A DNA stretch of 64,000 bases from Geopsychrobacter electrodiphilus DSM 16401 (GCF_000384395.1 NZ_ARWE01000001.1:2826501-2890500); one strand, 5' to 3'; shown: positions 27,834 through 38,066, counted from the first letter of the stretch. Numbers and translations: made by a program. Notes: a model not told the origin generated them from the sequence alone.

Positions 27834-30176
27834 ATGAGCCATGAAAGTCAATCCTACTCCTTATCAATATTACCGCTGAAACACCTGGTCATTTTTCCGT
27901 CCTTTGCCATCCCGATGACGATTCAGCGGATTGAGTCGGTGCGGGCTATAGATGCTGCTCTTTCCAGCGGAAACCGGAGGATTGCGGTTTTTTCGCAGAA
28001 ACCCTCTGAGGTCCTTGTCCCTCAGCCGGAGGATCTCTATACCGTTGGAACCGCAGCGACCGTTCAACTGATCGCGAGATCCGGCAACACTCTGCAGGTC
28101 ATAATTCAGGGCACAGAACGCATCACCTTTGTCCATTTTACCCAAACCGACCCCTTCCTCAAGGCTCAGGTGCAGCCATATCCCCTGGTAATCACCCAAA
28201 ATATTGAGCGTGAGGCCCTCCGGCGCGAGGTTATGGATCTGACCAGTCGCTTCCTGGCCCTCAGTCACCCCGAAATGCAGCTGAACTTTCCACCGCTGGT
28301 CTCCGCCGAGGAAGACATCATGCAACTGATCTATCCGGTGGGTAAGCTGCTCAATCTGGAGTTGGCCAAAGAGCAGGCCTTGCTGGCAGCGGCCAGCGAC
28401 AGCGAGGCGATACGACTGCTCAACGATTTTCTGCATCATGAAATCGAGATCCTGGAAGTGCGCAAAAAAATATCCGAGCAGGCCGAAGGCAAACTGAACC
28501 AAGAACATCGAAAATACATCCTTCGCGAACAGATCAAGGCGCTGCAGCAGGAACTGGGGGAGGGATCCCCTGAAGCGGAAACCAAGGGGTTACGCAAAAA
28601 GTTCGAAGCCTGCGAGCTGCCGGAGACGGTCAAACCCGAGGTCGAAAAGGAGCTTTTGCGTCTCGAACAGGTCCCCCCGACCTCACCTGAATATCAAGTC
28701 GCCCTGGCGCATCTTGAACTGATTCTTGAGCTCCCCTGGCAAGCGCTGACCACGGACAACCTTGACCTCGGCAATGCCCGCCAGGTTCTCGATCAAGACC
28801 ACTACAATCTGAAGGAGATCAAGGAACGCATCATCGAACAGCTGGCGGTGATGAAGCTCAACCCCCGGGCCAGGGCGCCTATCCTCTGCTTTGTCGGGCC
28901 GCCTGGCGTCGGCAAGACCTCTCTGGGGCAATCGATCGCCAAAGCACTGGGACGTAAATTCGACCGCTTCAGCCTCGGCGGCATGCACGATGAAGCTGAG
29001 TTGCGCGGCCACCGGCGCACCTATATCGGCGCCATGCCGGGACGCATTCTGCAGTCGATTCGCCGCGCCGGGGTAAAAAATCCGCTGTTGATGCTGGATG
29101 AAATCGACAAGCTGGGACGCGACTTTCGCGGCGATCCGGGCGCCGCCCTGATGGAGATCCTCGACCCGGCCCAGAACGATTCCTTCCATGATAACTATCT
29201 GGATCTTCCCTTTGATCTGTCGAAGGTTTTTTTCATCACCACCGCCAATTCCACCGACAGTATCCCCAAGCCCCTGCTCGACCGTATGGAGACCCTGCAC
29301 CTGAGCGGGTACAGCGACGAGGAGAAGCTGGAGATTGCACGGCGCTATCTCTTCCCGCGACAGCGAAGCGAAGCGGGGCTGGGGGCCGACCAGTTTGCGG
29401 TACCCGACGAGACCCTGACCGCCATCATCCGACGTTACACCCGCGAGGCCGGGGTGCGCGAGCTTGAACGCATGCTGGGGCGACTGGCGCGCAAGGTGGC
29501 GGTGCGCTTTGCCGAGGGTGAATCCACCGCGGTCAGCATTGCGTTGGCGGATTTGCGCGAGCTTCTCGGCACGGAGCGCGTTTACCTTGAGCAGCTGCGC
29601 AAGCAGCACTCACCGGGCGTCGCGACCGGACTGGCCTGGACCGAGAGTGGCGGGGATGTCCTTTATATCGAAGCCGTCATTCTCCCCGCCGGAGAGAAAT
29701 TCACCCTCACCGGACATCTGGGCGAGGTCATGAAAGAATCGGCCATGGCTGCCAACAGCTACGTTATTGCCCATTGTCATGAGTTCGGCATCGACGGAAG
29801 GTTTAACCCTGTGCATCTGCATGTGCCCTCCGGGGCTATCCCCAAGGATGGCCCCTCGGCCGGGGTGACCATGGCCACGGCCCTGACATCACTCTATCTG
29901 GGGGAGCCGGTCAGGGCAGATACCGCGATGACCGGCGAGATCACCCTGAGTGGTCTGGTGCTGCCGGTTGGCGGTGTCAAGGAGAAGATCCTCGCCGCAC
30001 GCCGGTCCGGCATCACGCGCGTTATCCTGCCGCGGGAGAACGATAAAGACCTGCATTCACTGCCGGAGCAGGTATGCGCCGAGATGGAATTGATTTTCGC
30101 CGACCGCATCGAGGACGTTTTACGCGCCGCCATCCCGGCGTTTAAGGACCTGGACCCGCCGCTGCAATCTGCCTGA
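27834..30176 (+). CDS. lon: Lon protease (ATP-dependent, class A)
   Basis: Lon is a cytoplasmic AAA+ serine protease degrading misfolded and regulatory proteins. From the ATG at 27834 it has 780 residues. The N-terminal substrate-binding domain begins LSILPLKHLVIFP, Walker A GPPGVGKT is near residue 356, and Walker B is LMLDEIDKLG. The catalytic dyad is S675 in PKDGPSAG and K718 in GGVKEK, with the same 43-residue spacing as in E. coli. A TTG start at 27783 would add 17 residues without family support. A second Lon copy may exist elsewhere in the genome. Confidence 0.95.
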   Translation: MSHESQSYSLSILPLKHLVIFPSFAIPMTIQRIESVRAIDAALSSGNRRIAVFSQKPSEVLVPQPEDLYTVGTAATVQLIARSGNTLQVIIQGTERITFVHFTQTDPFLKAQVQPYPLVITQNIEREALRREVMDLTSRFLALSHPEMQLNFPPLVSAEEDIMQLIYPVGKLLNLELAKEQALLAAASDSEAIRLLNDFLHHEIEILEVRKKISEQAEGKLNQEHRKYILREQIKALQQELGEGSPEAETKGLRKKFEACELPETVKPEVEKELLRLEQVPPTSPEYQVALAHLELILELPWQALTTDNLDLGNARQVLDQDHYNLKEIKERIIEQLAVMKLNPRARAPILCFVGPPGVGKTSLGQSIAKALGRKFDRFSLGGMHDEAELRGHRRTYIGAMPGRILQSIRRAGVKNPLLMLDEIDKLGRDFRGDPGAALMEILDPAQNDSFHDNYLDLPFDLSKVFFITTANSTDSIPKPLLDRMETLHLSGYSDEEKLEIARRYLFPRQRSEAGLGADQFAVPDETLTAIIRRYTREAGVRELERMLGRLARKVAVRFAEGESTAVSIALADLRELLGTERVYLEQLRKQHSPGVATGLAWTESGGDVLYIEAVILPAGEKFTLTGHLGEVMKESAMAANSYVIAHCHEFGIDGRFNPVHLHVPSGAIPKDGPSAGVTMATALTSLYLGEPVRADTAMTGEITLSGLVLPVGGVKEKILAARRSGITRVILPRENDKDLHSLPEQVCAEMELIFADRIEDVLRAAIPAFKDLDPPLQSA

Positions 30177-30276
30177 AAATCCGGATAACAAAAGAAATTA
30201 ATTCTGCCATTTAATCTGGATTTTTACCTGCGCGCAAATGGTGCAGAGATTCCCGGCTTGTTGTATAACAGTCCGC

Positions 30277-31209
30277 ATGAATGTGACCTCCAAAGTCCCC
30301 GCCGCCTTTAAGGGCCTAAGTCTTCTCGCGTATCTGACGAGCCGTTTTACCTATCTGCCCGCAGACGACTGGCGGCAACTTATAGAGGATGGCCGCATCT
30401 CCCGCAATGAACTCCTTTGTGGCGCTACAACGACACTGTCCCAGGGCGACAGCATCTGCTGTGAGTTGCCCGACTTCGAAGATCCGGTCGTCAACCTGGA
30501 GTATACGATTGTTTATCAGGATGAATGGCTTCTGGCGATCAACAAGCTGGCGGGGCTGCGGGTTCACAGCGGAGGCAAATTCGTCAAGTCCAACCTGATG
30601 TACCATCTGCGCCAGATCCATCAACCGGCTTACCCCGAGGCCAATCTCGTTCACCGTCTGGACGCTGACACCTCGGGATTGGTACTGCTGGCACGGGATA
30701 AAGTCGTGCTTACAGAGTTGGTGCGCCAGTTTGCCGAGGGGTTGGTAAAAAAACAGTACCTGGCCGTAGTGGAAGGGCGTTTCAGTCCGACAAGCGGCAC
30801 CATCGACCTGCCAATCGGCCCGGTTAAAGATGCGCGCGTTCCCCGCTTCTGGATCGACACCGCAACAGGCAAAGCAGCTCTTACCCACTACACGACCCTT
30901 CGCACTCTCTCTGCCAGATACAGTCTGGTCGAATTACGCCCCGAGACCGGGCGTACCCACCAGCTGCGCGTGCACATGGCCGCCATGGGGCACCCCATCG
31001 CCGGTGATCTGCTGTACACTCTGAACGACACCGACTATCTCGATCGACGTTTAAACCCAAGGCCAACAACAGGGTTACAGCATCAGGCGCTGCACAGCCA
31101 TCAATTGCAGTTTCGCCACCCGATCCATCACACAATCTGCACCCTGACCGCCCCTCTGGCAGCCGACATCAAACAGTTCATACTGAAAGTTTCAGCAGCC
31201 GAAAACTGA
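30277..31209 (+). CDS. RluA-family RNA pseudouridine synthase
   Basis: The 310-residue protein (ATG 30277) has the RluA motif HRLDADTSG with the catalytic Asp, and the later motif RPETGRTHQLRVHMAAMGHPIAGD. A short N-terminal S4-like part (RISRNELLCGATTTLSQGD) precedes the catalytic core. It converts a uridine in rRNA or tRNA to pseudouridine; which site cannot be told. It stands 100 bases after lon on the same strand. Confidence 0.92.
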   Translation: MNVTSKVPAAFKGLSLLAYLTSRFTYLPADDWRQLIEDGRISRNELLCGATTTLSQGDSICCELPDFEDPVVNLEYTIVYQDEWLLAINKLAGLRVHSGGKFVKSNLMYHLRQIHQPAYPEANLVHRLDADTSGLVLLARDKVVLTELVRQFAEGLVKKQYLAVVEGRFSPTSGTIDLPIGPVKDARVPRFWIDTATGKAALTHYTTLRTLSARYSLVELRPETGRTHQLRVHMAAMGHPIAGDLLYTLNDTDYLDRRLNPRPTTGLQHQALHSHQLQFRHPIHHTICTLTAPLAADIKQFILKVSAAEN

Positions 31210-31398
31210 CTCAAATCCTCTAACCAGGAATCCCGCCATTAGAAAACATGCGTTTTCGATCATTTAAGGTAAAATTTTCACAAGACAAGACAAAATTACC
31301 TAAATTTAACAGCATTTTACATCATTCTTCTTGCACCAAACTGATGAGGTTGTTTATTCTGTAGGAAATTACAAGACACGGGAATTCAGATTATCAAT

Positions 31399-33525
31399 GT
31401 GGGGGAGATTGATCGCCAAGATTGGCCACCCCGCCCGGCATCGGAGCCTTGCCTGCGCGTGAGTCAAACACCACCTACTCAACTCAGCCGCAAGTCAACA
31501 GATCAGTTGTTTTCGTGTCCGCGCGTTCTAGTTCAATTCCTCGATGCCTGCTTGCGCCAGGAACCCCGCCAACATTTTGTCGCCATCCTCCAGCAAGACG
31601 CCGCTCTGGCAGTCAGAATACTGCAAGCGGCAACCACTTCCTCCTCTGAACCGATCCCGGCCAATGAACCGCTCTCGACCGCTTTAGACCGTCTCTCTCC
31701 GGCGACCCTGTCGGCAATCGGTCTGCGGGCCGCCGGTCGCTACCTCGAGGAGCATCTGGGCCTCTCCCAAAGCCGTTTCCGCCAAACTCTCTGGCTTCAT
31801 TCACGCGTCGCTGGTATAGCTGCACGCAGCCTGGCTGAAGCCCTCTCCTATGCCCGCAGCGAAGAGGCGCAACTGGCCGGCATGCTGCACAATATCGGCA
31901 TGCAGCTGCTGTTTGCCCAGGACAGCGCTCATTACCACACAAAGGTCGTACACCCTGCCAGTAGCGCTGAGGTATGCCGCCATGAACTAAAAGCTTACGG
32001 CGATGACCATCTACACCTCGCCGCTGAACTTGCTGAGTCCTGGCGGCTTGAATCCTTTCTGCCCGATGCCCTCGCCTCTCTTCACCACCCGCAGGCCGAA
32101 GGGGGCGGGGTTCTGATCCGCCTGCTGCAACTCGCCCACGCCCTCAGTGTTTCACCCGCGCATCTCAGCTGTGAGGCCCTTGACCTGGCTCAGCGTTACT
32201 TCGATCTGGCACCGGCGGCGGTTCAGGAGATCTTCGCCGAGGTCGAACGCCAGTATCGTGGCTTTTCAAAGTATGTCGGGGATCCGGATCGCCTGCAACA
32301 GGAAGAGCTTGATGCGTCATTGCAGCTCAGAAAGCTCTCCTTTTTACTCGCCGAGCGACAGGCCTGCCTGGTGCAACTGGGGCACTGTGACAGCCTGCCG
32401 CAGTTGCTGAGCACCGGACGCAGCCTGCTGTTGCAGAAGCTGGATGTACGAGAGACCATCTTTCTGCTGGCTGACGCGCATAAGGGCGTGCTCTGCGGCA
32501 TGCCGGTCAACGGGCAATCACAGCTGGTTACTGATCTGCAGGTGCCGATGGATCCGGCGTTCAGCCTGGTGGGACGCTGCCTGATCGAAGGTGGTGTCCA
32601 TGACTCTGCGACCATCAGCCCCGGTGAAATCACGGTCGTCGACCGCACCCTGTTGCGCCTGACCGCGAGTTCAAGATTCGCCTGCCTGCCGCTGTCAACC
32701 AAAGATCCGTTCGGGGTCGTGGTCATCGGCCTGGATGAAACTCAGGATATCGAGGCCTTCGCTACCGGCGAAACACAGGTCCTCTGCCATGCCATCGGAC
32801 GGGGCTTAAGAACCTATGTCCAATCCGGTATGCTGCTCGGCCGGCGCGGCGGTGACCGCATCGAACTGCGCAGGGTTGCGCATGAGATCAACAATCCACT
32901 GGCAATTATGGGCAACTATCTACAGGTGTTGCGACAACAGCAGGGGAACGACGAGGTGCTCAGCGCGATGGAAGATGAGATCCAGCGCGTCACTGAAATT
33001 CTGGGGTACTACAGTCGCCAGCAGGAGCGCTCTCCCCTGCCGGTCTCTCTGGTTGATGTCAAGGAGTTGATCGAATCGGTCCTGACCAGTATGAAACCGA
33101 CGACCCTGACCCCGCGTCGCATCGAAGTTGTAGCCGCCTTTGACCAGATGCAACCCATCGCCATCAACCCGATTGTACTCCGTCAGATTTTAATCAACCT
33201 GATAAAAAATGCGGCCGAATCCCTACCCCCCGAAGGGCGCATCGAACTGCAGAGCAGTGAAATGCTCGAAGCGAATGGCGAAAAACAGGTCGAGATTGTC
33301 GTCGCCGACAATGGTCCCGGGATTGCCCCGCAGCTGTTCAATCAGCTGTTCAATCCGGTGACAAGTTCCAAAGGGAGCGGCCATGCCGGCCTTGGTCTCA
33401 ACATAGTACGCAATATGGCCAAGGATATCGGGGTCAGAATCAGTTGTCAGAGTCGTCCTGAGACCGGAACCTGTTTCCGTATTCTTATTCCACGGCATGG
33501 CACTGAGAAACCAGTTTTGGAATGA
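31399..33525 (+). CDS. HDOD domain-containing histidine kinase
   Basis: This 708-residue protein has an N-terminal HDOD domain (about residues 40-250: FVAILQQDAALAVRILQ, QLAGMLHNIGMQLLF). A GAF-like middle follows (about 310-460), then a kinase core with phospho-acceptor H495 in RRVAHEINNPLAIM. The ATPase domain has an N box (NLIKNAAESL), DNGPGIA and GHAGLGLNIV. There is no membrane segment, so it is a soluble sensor kinase. The start is GTG at 31399. The response regulator downstream begins 42 bases after the stop, so the two form a likely two-component pair. Confidence 0.88.
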   Translation: MGEIDRQDWPPRPASEPCLRVSQTPPTQLSRKSTDQLFSCPRVLVQFLDACLRQEPRQHFVAILQQDAALAVRILQAATTSSSEPIPANEPLSTALDRLSPATLSAIGLRAAGRYLEEHLGLSQSRFRQTLWLHSRVAGIAARSLAEALSYARSEEAQLAGMLHNIGMQLLFAQDSAHYHTKVVHPASSAEVCRHELKAYGDDHLHLAAELAESWRLESFLPDALASLHHPQAEGGGVLIRLLQLAHALSVSPAHLSCEALDLAQRYFDLAPAAVQEIFAEVERQYRGFSKYVGDPDRLQQEELDASLQLRKLSFLLAERQACLVQLGHCDSLPQLLSTGRSLLLQKLDVRETIFLLADAHKGVLCGMPVNGQSQLVTDLQVPMDPAFSLVGRCLIEGGVHDSATISPGEITVVDRTLLRLTASSRFACLPLSTKDPFGVVVIGLDETQDIEAFATGETQVLCHAIGRGLRTYVQSGMLLGRRGGDRIELRRVAHEINNPLAIMGNYLQVLRQQQGNDEVLSAMEDEIQRVTEILGYYSRQQERSPLPVSLVDVKELIESVLTSMKPTTLTPRRIEVVAAFDQMQPIAINPIVLRQILINLIKNAAESLPPEGRIELQSSEMLEANGEKQVEIVVADNGPGIAPQLFNQLFNPVTSSKGSGHAGLGLNIVRNMAKDIGVRISCQSRPETGTCFRILIPRHGTEKPVLE

Positions 33526-33567
33526 AACGTTTTGCTTTGAATGACAGGTCGCACAGAGGAGGGCAAG

Positions 33568-35772
33568 ATGTCTGAGCACCGCAGTCTTTGCGAAAAAATA
33601 CTGGTAGTCGATGATGAACTGGCCATGCGTAAAAGCCTCTCCCTGCTGCTGTCCGGCGCAGGGTTTGAGGCCTTGGCGGCAGCCGATGGAGCAGAGGCTT
33701 TGTCTCTGTGCGAGACGGCTGAGTACCCGGTAATGTTGCTCGATTTGCAGATGCCCGGGACCAACGGGCATCAGGTGTTGACTGGCCTGCTGCAGCAAAA
33801 GGCAGGAACCCGCGTGGTTGTGCTCAGCGGTGAGACATCTTTTGACGCCGTCCGCGATTCATTGCAGCTCGGAGCCTACGATTTTGTGCGTAAACCCTAT
33901 CCCGCCGAGGAGTTGTTAACCACCATCCGCAATGCCCTGGCCAGCTATCATCAGGAACAAGAACGGGTGCGCCTTAAAAAGACCATGCTCGAATCAGAGA
34001 AGCTGCACCGCTATATCGTCAACAACTCACCTGATTTTGTCTACGTTCTTGATAAAAACGGACACTTCACCTTTGTCAACGATACGGCTGAAGGACTCCT
34101 CGGGTATACCCGTGATGAGTTGCTCGGACGTCACTACTCCGATCTGGTCTTCGAAGAAGACCTGCCGCTGGCACGCTACGTCTTTAACGAAAGACGAACC
34201 GGCGAACGTTCAACACGCAACGTCGAACTGCGCCTCAAGGTGAATACCGAACAACGGGAAACCCGTACCTTCGACACCCATCTCCTGCCGATCGAGCTGA
34301 GTTCGGTGGGAATGTATAATGCGGGATATACCGGTGACCCCAATAAATTTATCGGCACCTACGGTTGCGCACGTGACATGACGGAACGCAAGCGCGCGGC
34401 AGAATTAATTCATTTCCACGCCTACCATGACCAATTAACCTCCCTCCCGAATCGAGCCCTCTTCGAAGACCGCCTGGGGCTGGCCATTGCCCACTCCAAA
34501 CGTAACGAAAAGATGCTGGCGGTCATATTTCTTGATCTGGATCGTTTTAAACTGATCAACGATACTCTCGGACACAGTCTGGGTGATCAGGTTTTACAGG
34601 GGGTCGCCGAACGGATACAAGGCTGTCTGCGGGCAGAGGACACCCTCTCACGTTTTGGCGGAGATGAATTCACCCTGCTGCTACCGCAACTTGAAGATCA
34701 ACGTGACGCGGCTACTGTGGCCAAGAAGATTCTCATGCGGATCTGTGAACCCTACCTGATCGGCGAGCACGAAATGTTTCTCAGTGCCAGCATCGGCATC
34801 GCCTTGTTCCCTGACGCGGGTGAGACAGGTGACTCCCTGTTACGCGCAGCCGACGTAGCGATGTATCACATTAAGGGTGAGGGTAAGAATGGCTTTGCTT
34901 TTTTCCAGGAGAGTATGACCGCTGGGTGGGGGGAACACCTGTCCCTTGAACGTGATCTACACCGGGCCATTGAAGATGAGCAGTTCTCCGTTTTCTTTCA
35001 ACCCAAGGTCAATTCCTCGAGTAGCCAAATTGTTGGACTGGAGGCGTTGATTCGCTGGCGGCATCCCATACGTGGTCTCATCTACCCGGATCAGTTCATC
35101 CCGCTGGCAGAAACGTCAAAGCAGATCATTCAGATCGACAACTGGGTCCTGCGAACGACCTGCGCAGAGATCAGGCGCTGGCGCGAACAAGGACTCCCGC
35201 CCGTGCCGGTGTCGGTCAATATTTCGGTTGTACAGATTGAACAGCCCAACTTTGTCCAGGGTATTCTCAGCACCCTGGCCGAATTCGGCATCCCGGGCCA
35301 TCTGATCGAGATCGAGGTCACAGAATCTGGAATCATGAAAAATCGCGAAACCACCGCGCTCAAGCTCAGGGCTTTGAGCCAACATGGCATCTCAATTGCG
35401 GTCGATGATTTCGGCACCGGCTACTCGTCCCTGAGCTACCTGCATCAGTTCCCGGTTGACACCCTCAAAATCGACAAATCGTTCGTTCAGCAGATTAAAG
35501 AAGGCACCTCCGATGCCTGTATTGTGGATGCAATCGTAGCGATGGGGCGCGGCCTGCGGCTGCATATCATTGCCGAGGGGGTCGAGACCGAGGCCCAGCT
35601 CAGCTACCTCCAAAAAATCGGCTGCAGCGAGGTACAAGGCTTCCTGTTTGGCGGCGCCCAGTCAGCACAGCAGACGTTTGAACTTTTGCGTAGCGGGGTC
35701 ATGGCAAAGGCTCCAGCCTGTCCCCTCGAAGATTTAAACATTCAGCGATTCCAATTGACGACCTCGTCGTAA
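33568..35772 (+). CDS. Response regulator with PAS, GGDEF and EAL domains
   Basis: From the ATG at 33568 (GAGGAGGG upstream) this is a 734-residue protein. The receiver domain has phospho-acceptor D59 in LLDLQMPG and the switch Lys in RKPYPAEE. A PAS domain follows (about 150-280), then GGDEF with the intact active site RFGGDEF and canonical ND..GH..GD motif, then EAL with EALIRW and DDFGTGYSSL. It may both make and degrade cyclic di-GMP. The GD aspartate argues against the cGAMP-type (Hypr) variant. The HDOD kinase just upstream is the probable phosphodonor. Confidence 0.92.
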   Translation: MSEHRSLCEKILVVDDELAMRKSLSLLLSGAGFEALAAADGAEALSLCETAEYPVMLLDLQMPGTNGHQVLTGLLQQKAGTRVVVLSGETSFDAVRDSLQLGAYDFVRKPYPAEELLTTIRNALASYHQEQERVRLKKTMLESEKLHRYIVNNSPDFVYVLDKNGHFTFVNDTAEGLLGYTRDELLGRHYSDLVFEEDLPLARYVFNERRTGERSTRNVELRLKVNTEQRETRTFDTHLLPIELSSVGMYNAGYTGDPNKFIGTYGCARDMTERKRAAELIHFHAYHDQLTSLPNRALFEDRLGLAIAHSKRNEKMLAVIFLDLDRFKLINDTLGHSLGDQVLQGVAERIQGCLRAEDTLSRFGGDEFTLLLPQLEDQRDAATVAKKILMRICEPYLIGEHEMFLSASIGIALFPDAGETGDSLLRAADVAMYHIKGEGKNGFAFFQESMTAGWGEHLSLERDLHRAIEDEQFSVFFQPKVNSSSSQIVGLEALIRWRHPIRGLIYPDQFIPLAETSKQIIQIDNWVLRTTCAEIRRWREQGLPPVPVSVNISVVQIEQPNFVQGILSTLAEFGIPGHLIEIEVTESGIMKNRETTALKLRALSQHGISIAVDDFGTGYSSLSYLHQFPVDTLKIDKSFVQQIKEGTSDACIVDAIVAMGRGLRLHIIAEGVETEAQLSYLQKIGCSEVQGFLFGGAQSAQQTFELLRSGVMAKAPACPLEDLNIQRFQLTTSS

Positions 35773-35977
35773 GCTGGCCGCCGAGAACACAAAACATCGC
35801 ATCAAACCTCAGCTGTCAACCAGTCATTGATAACACCAGGGGCAGACTTTTATTACGCTTCCCATAAGGTGCCGGCTGGCCAAGATGGTCGCATTTTATA
35901 TACGCCTGCCCTCCTCGTCCCTAACCGCCTGTTTCAACGAATCAATTTTATCTGATCGATATAAAAGGAATGAAAAC

Positions 35978-37456
35978 ATGAGTCAATCAGGGAAGAGCGG
36001 CCTCAGCAAATCGCTGATCCTTAAAGGGTTGCAATGCCAAAAAGCCTTGTGGTTAGCCAAAAATCCCCCCGCTTTTGATTTCCCCACACAACCCGATTTA
36101 GAAGCCAGATTCGCCGCCGGTACCAAAGTCGGAATTCTTGCCCAGCAGCTGTTTCCCGGCGGCACTGAAGTCCCCTACGAAGGGCTTTCCTTTCCGGCAC
36201 AGCTCACCCGGACCAGGGAACTGATCGACAACGGCACCCAAGTCATCTATGAGGCGTCCTTCTCCTTCTCGGCGATCTTCGTCAAGGTCGATATCCTGGT
36301 AAAAGATGGTGACCAGTGGCAGATCTACGAGGTCAAGATGGGGACCGGCGTCAAATCGGTCAACCTGGACGATGTTGCGGTGCAGCAGTATGTGCTGAAC
36401 GGCTGCGGCTTGTCGGTCTCCAAAGCGTTCCTCGTGCATATCAACAACAGTTACGTGCGACAAGGCGGGATTGAAGTCGGCAGGCTGTTTCACGCCGAGG
36501 AGATCAGCGCCAAGGTCTGCGCGCGCCAGCAAAGCCTCCCCGAGATCATGCGCGAGTTTCGTCAGACCATGGCCGAACACCATGAACCTAAGGTCGACAT
36601 CGGGCCGCACTGCACAGACCCTTACGCATGTGACTACATCCCCTACTGCTGGCAGCATATTCCCGAAAATTCAGTCTTCGCGCTGCGCGGCAACGGCCTA
36701 AAGAAGTTCGACTATTACCAGCGCGGACTGATCCGGTTTGAGGATTTACCCCTCGCCGATCTAAACCCCGCCCAGCAGCAGCAGGTTGAAGCCACCCTGA
36801 AGCAGCAGGATTTTATTGATCCCCTAAAGGTCAAAGCGTTCATTGACAGTCTCTGGTACCCGCTCTGCCATCTCGATTTCGAAAGCTTCAACACTCCGAT
36901 CCCCAAGTTTGATGGCACAAGGCCCTACCAGCAGGTGCCTTTTCAATATTCGATTCATGTCCAGTCAACCGCCGGAGCCAAACCGCAGCACTTTGAGTAT
37001 CTTGCCCGGCCGAACATTGATCCACGCCGCGAGCTTATCGAACAACTCCTCACCGTGATCCCGGAAAACGCTTGCATCCTGACCTACAATCAGACCTTCG
37101 AAAAGGGCGTGTTGCGCAACCTCGCCGACCTCTTCCCCGATCTGGCGCAAGCGATTAACCTTCGCCTGCCCAACCTGCGCGACCTGATGGCCCTCTTCCG
37201 GCGGCGAGACGTCTATCGTTGGCGGATGCACGGGTCCTATTCAATCAAAGAGGTGCTGCCGGCGATGGTGCCTGAACTGTCCTATGCCGAGATGGAGATT
37301 GCTGACGGAATGGCGGCGAGTCAGGCCTATCATGAGATGTGCAGGTTGGATGATCCATTGGCGCTGGCTGAGTTGAGGAAAGCGATGCTCGCGTATTGCG
37401 CGTTGGATACGTTGGCAATGGTGAAAATTTTAGAAACCTTGTTAAACATAGATTGA
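35978..37456 (+). CDS. DUF2779 protein: Cas4-like nuclease and exonuclease-like domains
   Basis: The ATG at 35978 follows AAAAGGAA and gives 492 residues. The N-terminal half resembles Cas4/RecB-type PD-(D/E)XK nucleases: an early Cys in LKGLQCQKALW, then D/E..K (VDILVKDGDQWQIYEVKMGTG), and a cluster CTDPYACDYIPYCW that could ligate an Fe-S cluster with the early Cys. The C-terminal half (from HLDFESF) looks like a DEDD 3'-5' exonuclease: DFE, TYNQTFEKGVL, and a late D in AYCALDTLAMV. DUF2779 is a family with unknown role. Nearby genes do not explain it. Confidence 0.8.
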   Translation: MSQSGKSGLSKSLILKGLQCQKALWLAKNPPAFDFPTQPDLEARFAAGTKVGILAQQLFPGGTEVPYEGLSFPAQLTRTRELIDNGTQVIYEASFSFSAIFVKVDILVKDGDQWQIYEVKMGTGVKSVNLDDVAVQQYVLNGCGLSVSKAFLVHINNSYVRQGGIEVGRLFHAEEISAKVCARQQSLPEIMREFRQTMAEHHEPKVDIGPHCTDPYACDYIPYCWQHIPENSVFALRGNGLKKFDYYQRGLIRFEDLPLADLNPAQQQQVEATLKQQDFIDPLKVKAFIDSLWYPLCHLDFESFNTPIPKFDGTRPYQQVPFQYSIHVQSTAGAKPQHFEYLARPNIDPRRELIEQLLTVIPENACILTYNQTFEKGVLRNLADLFPDLAQAINLRLPNLRDLMALFRRRDVYRWRMHGSYSIKEVLPAMVPELSYAEMEIADGMAASQAYHEMCRLDDPLALAELRKAMLAYCALDTLAMVKILETLLNID

Positions 37457-37474
37457 TGATCGGAAGGGATAACA

Positions 37475-37924
37475 ATGGAACTATTCGAGCAACAGGTCAC
37501 AGTGCGCTGGTCGGATCTCGACCCCAACGGCCATGTGCGGCATTCGGTCTATTACGATTACGGCACGTTTGCACGGGTTGCCTATTGGCAGAAATACGGC
37601 TTCGGTCCCGACTGGATGAAGCAGAACAACTGCGGACCGGTGTTGTTTCGTGAAGAAGCGCATTTTCATCGGGAATTGAACTCCGGCGATGAACTCATTA
37701 TAAATGTGAAGCTGAGTGGTCTGTCCGCCGATCACCGTAAATGGAGCATACACCACGAGATTCGCCGCGGCGAAGAACTGTGCGCCACGCTCGATATGGA
37801 TGGTGCCTGGATCGACCTGAAAATTCGCCGTGTCGCCGCACCACCCAAGGATTTGGGAGAGAGATTTGAGGTTTTGGCACATACCGAGGATTTTCGAGTG
37901 ATCGGTTCGGGGAAGGGGTGCTAG
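37475..37924 (+). CDS. Acyl-CoA thioesterase, 4HBT hot-dog fold
   Basis: The 149-residue protein starts with the hot-dog pattern VRWSDLDPNGHVRHSVYYDY (Asp/Glu and Asn/His in the active site) and ends VRRVA-x-PPKDLGERF. It resembles small 4-hydroxybenzoyl-CoA thioesterase-type proteins acting on acyl-CoA or acyl-ACP; the substrate is unknown. GGAAGGG precedes the ATG. It is only 18 bases after the DUF2779 gene, so they may be co-transcribed. Confidence 0.88.
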   Translation: MELFEQQVTVRWSDLDPNGHVRHSVYYDYGTFARVAYWQKYGFGPDWMKQNNCGPVLFREEAHFHRELNSGDELIINVKLSGLSADHRKWSIHHEIRRGEELCATLDMDGAWIDLKIRRVAAPPKDLGERFEVLAHTEDFRVIGSGKGC

Positions 37925-38009
37925 CGAGTGCTCAAATTAAAGTGTATTTGGAACTATGAGACGTATCAGTAGTGTTTTCTTTTCTGCTACGCCTAGCTTT
38001 CGACCAATC

Positions 38010-38044
38010 AAAAAAGGCTGCCATGGAAAATGACAGCCTTTTTT
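38010..38044. terminator. Bidirectional terminator between thioesterase and VWA genes
   Basis: An 11-bp stem has AAAAAAGG on one side and CCTTTTTT on the other (38010-38020 with 38034-38044), with a 13-base loop. It ends 22 bases from the stop of the converging PEP-CTERM gene and can serve both. Confidence 0.8.
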
Positions 38045-38066
38045 AGAATTGAAAACATTGCAGGAT

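Noticed and set aside
33568-35772. Hypr-type GGDEF producing cGAMP
   Set aside because: The ND...GD motif keeps the canonical Asp that selects for guanine on both sides, so a normal c-di-GMP cyclase is more likely.
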